A DNA stretch of 58,990 nucleotides from CALKYB01 sp964510575. GTDB taxonomy: Bacteria; Bdellovibrionota_C; UBA2361; SZUA-149; CALKYB01. The notes beneath the pieces were generated by a model. The model ran no database searches and was not told the origin of the DNA. It worked only from the letters and a program-made list of their open reading frames with translations. The stretch spans positions 1 through 58,990 of the forward strand of contig CAZECN010000019.1 in NCBI GenBank assembly GCA_964510575.1, read 5' to 3'. The translations under genes were made by a program, and so were the position numbers. Positions 1 to 7,128 of the stretch are shown here, one piece after another; positions within the stretch are counted from its first letter, which is position 1; each line of letters opens with the position of its first letter.

Positions 1-2
1 GT

Positions 3-21
3 AAAACGCGACTAGCGTTTT
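3..21. terminator. Hairpin at left edge, possible terminator
   Basis: AAAACGC and GCGTTTT form a perfect 7-bp stem around a 5-nt loop. Because the upstream gene lies outside the window, it cannot be told whether this ends a gene on the plus strand or lies in a minus-strand transcript. The T-rich arm is followed by GCCTCT, not a T-run. Confidence 0.35.
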
Positions 22-149
22 GCCTCTAGAGTCTCCAAATACCTCGATTTCCCGGATTAATAATTAATTAATGAGGCGCAGTATAACAGCAATTTTCTTT
101 GGACAGTAGCAGGAATGGGTAGACTACTAACTAAGTTTTTGGGGACAGA

Positions 150-286
150 TAATTAAATTTAACTTGCTAGGGTGGAGATTGAACCAAGTCCCCCAAGCTC
201 GATAGTAGGGGGAACGATCCTTATTACTTTGATGGGATGATAGTCCTGTTAATAACTATGACTATCTCCAAAGAAGTCGATTGATA
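150..286. other. Gene-free stretch with two hairpins
   Basis: I see no open reading frame here. Two inverted repeats are present: TCCCCC/GGGGGA at 189-213 with a 13-nt loop, and GATAGTC/GACTATC (perfect 7 bp) at 239-266. They lie directly downstream of the small minus-strand gene at 287-454 and could be its 3' UTR or part of a small RNA. Neither is followed by a clear T-run on either strand. Confidence 0.3.
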
Positions 287-454
287 CTAACTGGAGTTCT
301 TTTGAGGCGTTCGTCTCTCTTGCAGTTTAATATCCGCTGTCACATCGAGGCTCTGCCTAATTAGGCCAATCTCGAGAGCAACCGAAGATGGTCCAAACCG
401 AGGAGTCAGCGTTGGTTTTCTTCTTTTCTTTCTTCTAGTCTTTACTGTCTGCAT
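287..454 (-). CDS. Possible small basic protein, 55 aa
   Basis: This frame begins with ATG at 454 and ends with TAG at 287. The product starts MQTVKTRRKKRRKP and is strongly basic at the N-terminus; the second half (VALEIGLIRQSLDVTADIKL) looks helical and amphipathic. An AAGGA-type ribosome binding site lies about 7 nt upstream, and a promoter-like pair sits at 482-509. I do not recognise the family. Basic small proteins often bind RNA or the ribosome, but nothing here proves that. It is divergent from the oligoendopeptidase gene. Short length is the main doubt. Confidence 0.45.
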   Translation of the reverse strand: MQTVKTRRKKRRKPTLTPRFGPSSVALEIGLIRQSLDVTADIKLQERRTPQKNSS

Positions 455-481
455 AATTTTCCTTTACCTGGCTATTACAGC

Positions 482-509
482 ACTATACTACTTAACAATC
501 CTAAAACAA
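482..509 (-). promoter_or_regulatory. Sigma-70-like promoter for the 55-aa gene
   Basis: On the minus strand TTGTTT (504-509) and TATAGT (482-487) are separated by 16 nt. The predicted start of transcription would be about 20 nt upstream of the ATG at 454. The match is good in the -10 box and partial in the -35 box. Confidence 0.4.
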
Positions 510-684
510 CCTTCTCTCAATACCTTCACTCTTATTTATGCATCTAAAGTTCCGGGTTGTGATATTTAATTAACTAGCAAAACAGTATTTTTATCTAGTA
601 AAGTCAAGCCCTTAGGATCTAGAAAGTTACTATTTTTACACTATAAATGTATCAACTTTGTGAACATCGAAAAAGGGCCCGAAA

Positions 685-2493
685 ATGAGTGTTAATGGCG
701 TTCCAGAAAGGAAAAACGTAAACCCAGATCATACTTGGGATTTAACTAAACTTTTTGATGATAAAAAGCATTGGGTCTCAGAACTTGAAAGGCTCAAAGA
801 AAGTCTACCCAGTATCCAAGACCTAGAGCAGTCGTTACTAACCAGCCCAGAGAACTTCTCCAAAGGAATGGAATTATACCTGGGATTTGCTGAGCAACTA
901 AGCAAACTCTACTCTTGGGTTTCTCTAGCAAGCGACCAAGATTTAGCGGACAGCGAAAACCTAGGGATGAAATCTCAAGCCCTAGACCTCTACACTTCTT
1001 TCTCTAAATCCACTGCCTGGCTTCGTCCAGCTATTCTCGAGCTAGAACTGAAATCACTTGAAAACTTAAAAGCCCATCCCGACAACGAACCATATCTACG
1101 AATGGTTAGAGAGATTGTCAGGTTCAAACCTCATACTTTAGGAGAGTCTGAAGAGAAACTAATGGCATCATCTGCTGACCTAACAAGAGTTACCTCAGAA
1201 GTATTTTCTCAACTAAATAATGCCGACCTTAGTTTTGAGTCAGTAGAGGTCGATGGGGAAGAGAAACCTCTCACTCATGGGAGTTTCATTACTTTCCTAA
1301 AAAATCCAAACAGAGAGGTAAGACGCCAAGCTTATCAAAACTTTTACTCAGCGATTGAAGGCAACAAAAACACCTTAGCTAGCCTTCTAGCCGCCAGTGT
1401 AAAAAAGAATGTAGTAATGGCTGAAATTCGCAAATACAACTCGCCTCTTGAGTCCGCTCTCTTCTCAGATAATATCCCCAGCACCGTCTATCAAAATCTA
1501 ATTGAAAGCGTCTCCTCGAACCTTAAACCACTCAATGACTACTATAGTTACCGAAAAGAAGTTTTGAGTTTAGACAAGCTTGAAATGTTCGATTCTTACT
1601 ACCCGATTATAGAAGAGCCTGGCGATAAAATCCCCTATGATCAGGCCTGCCAACTAATATTAGAGTCAGTAAAGCCCTTAGGGCAAGAGTACTGCAGTGT
1701 ACTGGAACGAGGTTTAACTTCAGACCGTTGGGTAGACCGCTATGAAAATAAAGGAAAACGCTCCGGGGCCTACGCTAAACCTTGTTACGGAGACCAGCAA
1801 TATATGCTGATGAACTACAAAGAAAGCCAGCTAAATGATTTGTTCACTCTTACTCACGAGGCAGGCCACGCCATGCACTCATGGTATTCTCAAAAACATC
1901 AGAATTTCCAAGATTTTGGCTACACTATCTTTGTGGCTGAGGTAGCATCGACCTTCAATGAACAACTTCTTCTGAAATTTTTAAAAGATAAATTCTCGAA
2001 TGATTCAAAAAGAAAAAGTTACTTAATCAATCACCATCTTGAAGACATTAAAGGGACATTCTACAGACAAACCATGTTTGCCGAATTCGAAATGCTAATT
2101 CATAAAGACTGTCAAAATGGAAAGCCGCTCACCAGAGATAGTCTGACTGGTATTTACAAAGAGCTGCTGTCTAAGTATTTTGGGCCTGCAATGAATCTAA
2201 CTGAAGGCTCGGAGCTGGAGTGTTTTAGGATTCCTCACTTCTACAGCCCTTTTTACGTTTACCAGTACGCCACTGGACTTGCCTCAGCTATCGCTCTGTC
2301 CAAACCAATAATCGAAGGTGATGTTGTAGCTCGCGACTCTTACCTCAATTTTCTAAGTTCTGGGTGTAGCAAATACTCAGTCGATCTTCTAAAAGACGCT
2401 GGGGTTGATATCACTAAAGCTGAGCCCCTCGACGCCACTGCGGAACTTTTTGCGGATTTACTCGCTCAGCTCAAGTCGTTAACCCCGCATTAG
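685..2493 (+). CDS. pepF: Oligoendopeptidase F (M3 family metallopeptidase)
   Basis: The 602-residue protein is the usual length for PepF, a cytosolic zinc peptidase that cleaves short peptides. The zinc motif HEAGH is at residues 391-395 within LTHEAGHAMHSW, and the third ligand probably lies in the following FVAEVASTFNEQ stretch, as in family M3B. The N-terminal helical domain (about 1-200) and the C-terminal catalytic domain are both complete. There is no signal peptide. The ATG at 685 follows a weak purine-rich site (AAAAAGGG). The gene is monocistronic, with a clear terminator overlapping its stop codon. Confidence 0.95.
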   Translation: MSVNGVPERKNVNPDHTWDLTKLFDDKKHWVSELERLKESLPSIQDLEQSLLTSPENFSKGMELYLGFAEQLSKLYSWVSLASDQDLADSENLGMKSQALDLYTSFSKSTAWLRPAILELELKSLENLKAHPDNEPYLRMVREIVRFKPHTLGESEEKLMASSADLTRVTSEVFSQLNNADLSFESVEVDGEEKPLTHGSFITFLKNPNREVRRQAYQNFYSAIEGNKNTLASLLAASVKKNVVMAEIRKYNSPLESALFSDNIPSTVYQNLIESVSSNLKPLNDYYSYRKEVLSLDKLEMFDSYYPIIEEPGDKIPYDQACQLILESVKPLGQEYCSVLERGLTSDRWVDRYENKGKRSGAYAKPCYGDQQYMLMNYKESQLNDLFTLTHEAGHAMHSWYSQKHQNFQDFGYTIFVAEVASTFNEQLLLKFLKDKFSNDSKRKSYLINHHLEDIKGTFYRQTMFAEFEMLIHKDCQNGKPLTRDSLTGIYKELLSKYFGPAMNLTEGSELECFRIPHFYSPFYVYQYATGLASAIALSKPIIEGDVVARDSYLNFLSSGCSKYSVDLLKDAGVDITKAEPLDATAELFADLLAQLKSLTPH

Positions 2494-2514
2494 CCCTAGA
2501 TAGAGGGCTTTTTT
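2492..2514 (+). terminator. Rho-independent terminator of pepF
   Basis: AGCCCT and AGGGCT form a 6-bp stem with a 6-nt loop, followed by a run of six T. The stem begins inside the pepF stop codon. Confidence 0.85.
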
Positions 2515-2627
2515 GCTTACTCTTTTAAATGCTCTTTAAATTGAGTCATCTAGGGCCGATCCCACATCATATTGAGGACGAATAGTTAAAATAAAGTTTT
2601 TAATTTTTGATTTGCTAGGAGAGACCC

Positions 2628-4337
2628 GTGAGTTCTGAAGACAACGCTGCAACGAAGCATTTCCTTGAGGAAAACTATCTTGGCCTAGCCGTACAGGTTG
2701 GCTCTGGTTCACTGCAGATGAAAATGAGCGGATATACCCCCAGTGGTATGAGCTCTAAGCCTTGCCACGTTGGTGAATTTGTTATCATCGCCTCTGATAG
2801 TGATAAGAAGCTAGCTACAATCGGGCAGATCTCAAACGTTGTCTTGGATTCTAGTGCTCAACCATCAGAAGGCGGAGGCTTGACCTCTTTAGGAACAGTT
2901 AAGCTCTTAACTACGGTAGACTTCACCTCTGGTGTAATTTCTCCAGGTGTTCTCTCTGCACCAGTGGTTGGAAACAGCGTTTACCATACCTTACCAGAAT
3001 TGGTTCAATCAGTTGTTGAGGCAAAGAATGTTAAGTCAGGAGAAGATGATGAAGATCATCGAGTGCAGTTGGCTTTAGCAAACCTGCCTGACGCTCAGAG
3101 GACTCCAGTGTCCTTTACTCCAGAAATGCTCTTCGGACGTCATATGGCGATACTAGGAACCACTGGTGCTGGTAAAAGTTGGTCTCTAGCTAGGTTGATG
3201 GAAGAGTGTGGAAACCATCGATCAAAAGTAATCCTATTTGATGCGACTGGTGAGTATTCCACTCTTAAGAATAACACCTACCATGTTTATCTTGGAGATC
3301 ACCCGAATCCGCCAGAGCATGCTAGAGAAGTAGCTATTCCTTACACAGAACTTCTAGAATCAGACCTCTTCGCTATTTTTAAACCAAGAGGACAAAGCCA
3401 GGCTCCAAAACTTAGGGCAGCCATGAAAAGCTTGAAGCTTGCTGACCTAGAATCTGGTCTGGCTCTGGATGGTAAGATTATCAAGGTTAATAAGACTAAA
3501 AATAAGTTTCAAGCTGCCTATAGAAAGCATCAGGAAGTAGTAGATGATCCTCATGCAAATTTCAGGATAGAAGCCCTCGCTGACCAGATTTACAACGAAT
3601 GTGTTTACCCTTCCAGAAGTGAAATGGAGCCAAACGTATGGGGTAACATTAACGGTAATGACCAGTCTCACTGTATTCCATTGATCAATAGAATTCAGGA
3701 CATCATTAACTCTCATACCTTGTCTCCAATATTTAAACCTGGCGACCGTCCTTCTTTACTTAAAGCAATAGATGCATTTCTGGAAGATGAAAACTATTCA
3801 GTTCTACGAGTATCTTTGCAGTATCTATCTTTTGAGCATAATGCGAGAGAGATCATCACCAATGCGATGGGGCGTCACCTGATGCAGATGGCTAGAGATG
3901 GAAAGTTCAGAAAGAACCCAGTTCTTGTAACTGTTGATGAGGCTCACCAGTTTCTAAACAAAAACTTGGTAGCAGATGGACAAGATTTTCCACTAGACTC
4001 TTTTGGAATGATTGCAAAGGAAGGAAGAAAGTATGCAATCAGTGTTTGCCTAGCAACTCAAAGACCTAGGGATATTCCAGAAGATATTCTTTCTCAGATG
4101 GGAACACTAGTGGTGCATCGTTTAATCAACGATAAAGACCGTGGTGTTGTTGAGCGAGCTTCTACTGATGTGGATCGAGCCGTGATTAACTCACTTCCAA
4201 CTTTGGCTTCGGGTGAAGCGGTTATGGTTGGTGTGGAGTTCCCGGTGCCACTGAGTGTAAAGATGAGAAAGCCTAAGAATCCGCCTGTATCATCTGGTCC
4301 TGATTACCAGTCTCACTGGGCACGGGGTTTGCTCTAG
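2628..4337 (+). CDS. HerA-like hexameric ATPase/helicase (DUF87)
   Basis: The 569-residue protein has an N-terminal beta-rich region resembling a HAS-barrel (about 15-130), then an FtsK/HerA-type ATPase core. Walker A is GTTGAGKS at 177-184 and Walker B is VTVDEAHQF with D437/E438. The C-terminal part (SVCLATQRPRDIPEDILSQ) carries the sensor and arginine-finger region typical of HerA. HerA proteins are DNA translocases; archaeal ones act with the nuclease NurA, and some bacterial ones act in defence with SIR2 or DUF4297 partners. None of these partners is adjacent, so the role is open. The GTG start at 2628 follows an AGGAGA ribosome binding site. Confidence 0.85.
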   Translation: MSSEDNAATKHFLEENYLGLAVQVGSGSLQMKMSGYTPSGMSSKPCHVGEFVIIASDSDKKLATIGQISNVVLDSSAQPSEGGGLTSLGTVKLLTTVDFTSGVISPGVLSAPVVGNSVYHTLPELVQSVVEAKNVKSGEDDEDHRVQLALANLPDAQRTPVSFTPEMLFGRHMAILGTTGAGKSWSLARLMEECGNHRSKVILFDATGEYSTLKNNTYHVYLGDHPNPPEHAREVAIPYTELLESDLFAIFKPRGQSQAPKLRAAMKSLKLADLESGLALDGKIIKVNKTKNKFQAAYRKHQEVVDDPHANFRIEALADQIYNECVYPSRSEMEPNVWGNINGNDQSHCIPLINRIQDIINSHTLSPIFKPGDRPSLLKAIDAFLEDENYSVLRVSLQYLSFEHNAREIITNAMGRHLMQMARDGKFRKNPVLVTVDEAHQFLNKNLVADGQDFPLDSFGMIAKEGRKYAISVCLATQRPRDIPEDILSQMGTLVVHRLINDKDRGVVERASTDVDRAVINSLPTLASGEAVMVGVEFPVPLSVKMRKPKNPPVSSGPDYQSHWARGLL

Positions 4338-4388
4338 CCGCTACTGAAAATAGTCTTATCTCCAACAAGTGCTTCCGATTCTAGCACT

Positions 4389-4419
4389 AGCAAAAGCTCA
4401 AAATCATTGGGCTTTTGCT
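4389..4419. terminator. Hairpin downstream of HerA-like gene
   Basis: AGCAAAAGC and GCTTTTGCT pair perfectly over 9 bp around a 13-nt loop, about 50 nt after the stop codon at 4337. There is no following T-run, but the arms themselves are A/T-flanked, so it may act as a weak terminator. Confidence 0.5.
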
Positions 4420-4550
4420 GTATGTAGAATAGCCGAAGCTTCAAACTACAACGCTCTTCTATTCTTAGTAATTTTATGCTAAATACTTCAGCCTGTTTTT
4501 AAGGCTCAGGCAGCTAGCCCTTAGTCTAGTTCTATCCCAGATTTTCCTTC

Positions 4551-4565
4551 GAGTAGTTTTAGAGC
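4551..4565 (+). repeat. 15-nt direct repeat, copy 1
   Basis: GAGTAGTTTTAGAGC occurs here, immediately before the ATG at 4566, and again identically at 5115-5129, about 35 nt before the ATG at 5164. Both copies precede genes for small membrane proteins of similar shape, so the repeat may be a shared regulatory site or a remnant of duplication. Confidence 0.5.
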
Positions 4566-4931
4566 ATGGAACCCAAACGTTCTTATGCCTCCCTCAAAAC
4601 CAAGGAAATTAAAGTGAAATTTTTCCAATTTTTAACAGTAATTATTTCAATTACTGCAGCCTTGCTAGTAGTACACATTGGCTGCTCCTCGACTTTTTTC
4701 AAGTTGATATGGTCCGGCCAGCCACTTAAAATTGATTCATCCTATCTGGGCTGGATCTTAGTCTTTTCAACAATGATGGGTTATTTGCTCAGCTCAGTTA
4801 AATCTCGCTGTTGGGTTGACCTCGGACTTGGAATTTTCGGCTTTGTCGTGAACTTCTTTTTGATATTCCTGTTCACCACGAGCGAAACAGCACTGGTTAC
4901 AAATTTCTGCGCAGCAACGCCGTGGCTATGA
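4566..4931 (+). CDS. Small integral membrane protein, 121 aa
   Basis: I do not recognise a family. Three hydrophobic segments are visible at about residues 20-42, 60-80 and 86-106, with a basic N-terminus (KRSYASLKTKEIKVK) that suggests a cytoplasmic N-end. Two short membrane proteins of similar length follow (5164-5514 and 5534-5845). The ATG at 4566 has no good ribosome binding site and sits directly after the repeated GAGTAGTTTTAGAGC. A start further in cannot be excluded, since no strong start signal is seen. Confidence 0.6.
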   Translation: MEPKRSYASLKTKEIKVKFFQFLTVIISITAALLVVHIGCSSTFFKLIWSGQPLKIDSSYLGWILVFSTMMGYLLSSVKSRCWVDLGLGIFGFVVNFFLIFLFTTSETALVTNFCAATPWL

Positions 4932-5114
4932 TTTTACAATCATTAACTCAAGATGGGCAAAGGGGTGGCAATTTTTATTTTATTGGTTTTTAAAATCAAG
5001 GTTTTCATCCCATGCTCTAAGATTATTCGTTAGCAGCGTTTTCGATTGAACACTGAAATGCTATGATTACCTAGCTCTACAAAGCCTTGTTCTTTTCCTT
5101 ATCCCCATATCCAT

Positions 5115-5129
5115 GAGTAGTTTTAGAGC
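5115..5129 (+). repeat. 15-nt direct repeat, copy 2
   Basis: This is the second identical copy of GAGTAGTTTTAGAGC (see 4551-4565). It lies in the 232-nt gap upstream of the membrane-protein pair beginning at 5164. Confidence 0.5.
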
Positions 5130-5163
5130 GCAGGTGCGCAAAGGTTAACTATGAGGGTTATCT

Positions 5164-5514
5164 ATGATTTGGAAAGTTGCTAAGTTCGTTATGGTTGGGT
5201 TGGCTACTGGTTTAACGCCGATTTTTGTTTGGGTTTCAACTCTACCTTTAGAAATGGTTGAGCTCACAGTGGTGAAAGGAAGCTCGACATACAAATTACC
5301 ACTAGCTCACATTATATCAATTTTATTCGGTTTAACTGCTTGGATTTTCTTGTGGGGAGTTTTCATTATCTATCCCGATAGAAAATTCGCTTTATCCATA
5401 TTCGTCCCAAGGTCGGAAGACAGACCAATAAATTTTGATGATCAAACAGTTTTGTTGGCATTTATTGGGATCCTATTCGGCTTACTGGCCGTTTTGGTAT
5501 TCTACATATTCTAA
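5164..5514 (+). CDS. Small membrane protein, 116 aa, paralogue of next gene
   Basis: The protein starts MIWKVAKFVMVGL and has three hydrophobic segments (about 5-27, 46-68 and 93-115). It resembles the product of the next gene in its first residues (IWKVAKF against VWKAIKC), in the middle helix (ISILFGLTAWIFLWGVFIIYP against LSIFFGLSNWCFLLAVSIFHP) and in total layout, so the two look like tandem duplicates. No known family or function is recognised. The two genes are 19 nt apart and are probably co-transcribed. Confidence 0.7.
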   Translation: MIWKVAKFVMVGLATGLTPIFVWVSTLPLEMVELTVVKGSSTYKLPLAHIISILFGLTAWIFLWGVFIIYPDRKFALSIFVPRSEDRPINFDDQTVLLAFIGILFGLLAVLVFYIF

Positions 5515-5533
5515 TTTAAAGAGGATTTTCGTT

Positions 5534-5845
5534 ATGGTTTGGAAGGCAATCAAGTGTATCTTTGTAGTGATAAGTTTTGCTTTAATGTTGATTGGCATTG
5601 ATCTATCAACAGCCCACCCAATTAAAGTAATCGATGAAGTTGAAGATGGAGACCTCACTATCATCACAACTACACATTACTACATACTATCAATATTTTT
5701 CGGACTTTCTAACTGGTGTTTTTTATTGGCAGTTTCGATATTCCATCCATGGTATAAAAACTGCAATACGAAAACCGAGCTAATAACTTTAGGCGTAGCC
5801 AATGCTGGAGTTGCGTTTGGAGTGTTTACCTTCATGCTACTCTAG
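5534..5845 (+). CDS. Small membrane protein, 103 aa, tandem paralogue
   Basis: I chose the ATG at 5534, preceded by AGAGGA, because the product then begins MVWKAIKC and aligns with the previous gene's start. An upstream in-frame extension overlapping the previous gene is possible but would break that alignment. Three hydrophobic segments are at about 6-24, 49-70 and 83-103. Between the first two lies an acidic, probably exposed loop (VIDEVEDGDL). A hairpin follows the stop codon. The function is unknown. Confidence 0.7.
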   Translation: MVWKAIKCIFVVISFALMLIGIDLSTAHPIKVIDEVEDGDLTIITTTHYYILSIFFGLSNWCFLLAVSIFHPWYKNCNTKTELITLGVANAGVAFGVFTFMLL

Positions 5846-5855
5846 CAATTTTATA

Positions 5856-5887
5856 AAAGGGGGCTGATCATTGACATCACCCCCTTT
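5856..5887 (+). terminator. Terminator after the small membrane protein pair
   Basis: AAAGGGGG and CCCCCTTT form a perfect 8-bp stem, with further TGAT/ATCA pairing inside. It starts 11 nt after the stop codon at 5845. Confidence 0.7.
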
Positions 5888-5990
5888 AAACCAAAGGTTC
5901 TTCTTTACCTGTGCTCTAAGCCTATTCCATTCTCCAGTATATACTTGCACCTACTTTAGGCTGGTTTCAGCATATCTAAATGTAAACTAA

Positions 5991-6075
5991 AATTTCAGTT
6001 TGTAATTTTGGTTCTAGTCGAGGCGAGAAGAAATCGATGAATTAGGCGTGCTTCTGGACACCGCAGAGAAGAACA
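5991..6075. repeat. Structured palindromic repeat, copy A (internally deleted)
   Basis: This copy begins AATTTCAGTTTGTAATTTTG, the same as copy C, and shares TCGAGGCGAGAAGAAATCGA with it. The central hairpin is damaged (GGCGTGC TTCT GGACACC). The stretch between CCGCAG and AGAAGAACAA is missing compared with copy C, and the right terminal arm is lost. It lies in the otherwise gene-free 5846-6231 gap. Confidence 0.75.
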
Positions 6076-6231
6076 ATCGTAAGGGTCTCTAAAATTTTAA
6101 CGCCCATAACCGAATAAATTTCATAATAATCCTATCACCCAAAAGTTTAGGGCTCGAAAAATTTTAATTTTAATCAGAAAAACGGAACGGCCCCAGATAC
6201 TTCACAAAAACCAGGGCCGCTCATACTCTAA

Positions 6232-6630
6232 CTACCATTCAGACCAAGCGAACGAGACAGTTTTGCTATCGATCATTTTCAGCTGTAAGGCGAAAAAATA
6301 TCTAGCGAAAACTTCGGCGAAAATTTGCATATTCTCAGGCGAGCATTCTTCCTCAATCTCATGAGAAACTATTGTTGTACATTCCCGACGATCTGTAGGG
6401 ATAGCAATATCAAACTTCCAGTTACTTGTGTTCTCTCTAACTAGCCTTATCACTAACCCGGCAGCTAGAGAATCTGTTCTCCAGATAGGTCGGTCTTCCG
6501 AACCATTCTCATCTTCATACCAACGCATTTTTGACACTTGTCTGCGTTCTAGAATTTGATTCATTAGCTCAGATTCGTTCAACCCGATTTTGGTTGCCAA
6601 ACTTTTAAAAAGTTCTAATTTGCAGTCCAT
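6232..6630 (-). CDS. Hypothetical protein, 132 aa
   Basis: I do not recognise this protein. It appears soluble and acidic, with a helical N-terminus (LELFKSLATKIGLNESELMNQILERRQ) and a C-terminal helix rich in aromatics (IFAEVFARYFFALQLKM). The ATG at 6630 has a purine-rich AGGAGGT ribosome binding site just upstream on the minus strand, which supports real translation. It stands alone, 35-125 nt downstream of two strong inverted repeats (6668-6755). It lies between copies A and B of the structured repeat. Confidence 0.65.
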   Translation of the reverse strand: MDCKLELFKSLATKIGLNESELMNQILERRQVSKMRWYEDENGSEDRPIWRTDSLAAGLVIRLVRENTSNWKFDIAIPTDRRECTTIVSHEIEEECSPENMQIFAEVFARYFFALQLKMIDSKTVSFAWSEW

Positions 6631-6667
6631 TGAAACCTCCTAGCGATTTCGCTTTTAAAACATAAGA

Positions 6668-6755
6668 AAAGAACGAATTGTTCTTTAGTGAAAAACCGAT
6701 CTGTTCTGGGACCAGTCCGATTTGATGGATAGATTTCCATTGCCAGCAAATCGGA
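6668..6755. promoter_or_regulatory. Two inverted repeats upstream of the 132-aa gene
   Basis: AAAGAAC/GTTCTTT (6668-6686) is a perfect 7-bp palindrome with a 5-nt centre, suitable as an operator 38-56 nt before the start codon. Further upstream TCCGATTTG/CAAATCGGA (6716-6724, 6747-6755) is a perfect 9-bp pair that encloses a second pair, ATGGA/TCCAT, giving a nested hairpin. The nested element could also end transcripts running out of rpsI through the repeats. Confidence 0.45.
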
Positions 6756-6890
6756 TTGTCTATTTCATCTACCCTAGTTTATTGGAATAGCTACGCACTC
6801 TAAACTCTTGATTATATTTGTCAAGTTTGTCATTTTGAAGCCCCTCTCCTCGTTTCTCATCAGACTAAGAAATAAGCCTAAAAGATTCCG

Positions 6891-6995
6891 TTTGGAATTT
6901 TTCTCTTATCGAGGCGCGGGAATGCTGAGGAGTGAGGTGTGCTTCTGCACACCGCAGGGACGAAGCATCTCCCGCCGCAACAAAGAGAATAAATT
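6891..6995. repeat. Structured palindromic repeat, copy B
   Basis: The central hairpin is GGTGTGC-TTCT-GCACACC (6936-6953). Outside it GCGGGAATGCT (6916-6926) pairs with AGCATCTCCCGC (6964-6975) with one bulge. The ends AATTTTTCTCTTA (6896-6908) and AAAGAGAATAAATT (6982-6995) also pair. Compared with copy C both inner stems differ in sequence but remain paired, which indicates selection for the fold. Confidence 0.8.
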
Positions 6996-7003
6996 AGTTC
7001 ACT

Positions 7004-7128
7004 ATTTCAGTTTGTAATTTTGGTTCTAGTCGAGGCGAGAAGAAATCGATGAATGAGGCGTGCTTCTGCACGCCGCAGTGAAGAGAGCTCTTCTCAACAA
7101 AGAGAAGAACAAAATTCCAAACTGAAAT
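7004..7128. repeat. Structured palindromic repeat, copy C
   Basis: The terminal arms 7004-7027 and 7106-7128 are inverted repeats that match over 22 of 23 positions plus one extra base. Inside, GAGAAGA (7037-7043) pairs with TCTTCTC (7089-7095), and the centre is the perfect hairpin GGCGTGC-TTCT-GCACGCC (7057-7074). The right arm touches the rpsI stop codon, so on the minus strand this copy forms the immediate 3' UTR of the rplM-rpsI transcript. It directly adjoins copy B. Confidence 0.85.

Noticed and set aside
170..200. Minus-strand GGTTCAATCTCCACC resembling the 3' end of a tRNA or tmRNA
   Set aside because: The expected T-stem does not pair, and no acceptor, D- or anticodon arm could be found nearby.
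5991..7128. Integron attC sites or a CRISPR array as the explanation of the repeats
   Set aside because: There are no RYYYAAC/GTTRRRY core sites, no regular spacers, no integrase or cas gene, and the unit lengths are irregular.
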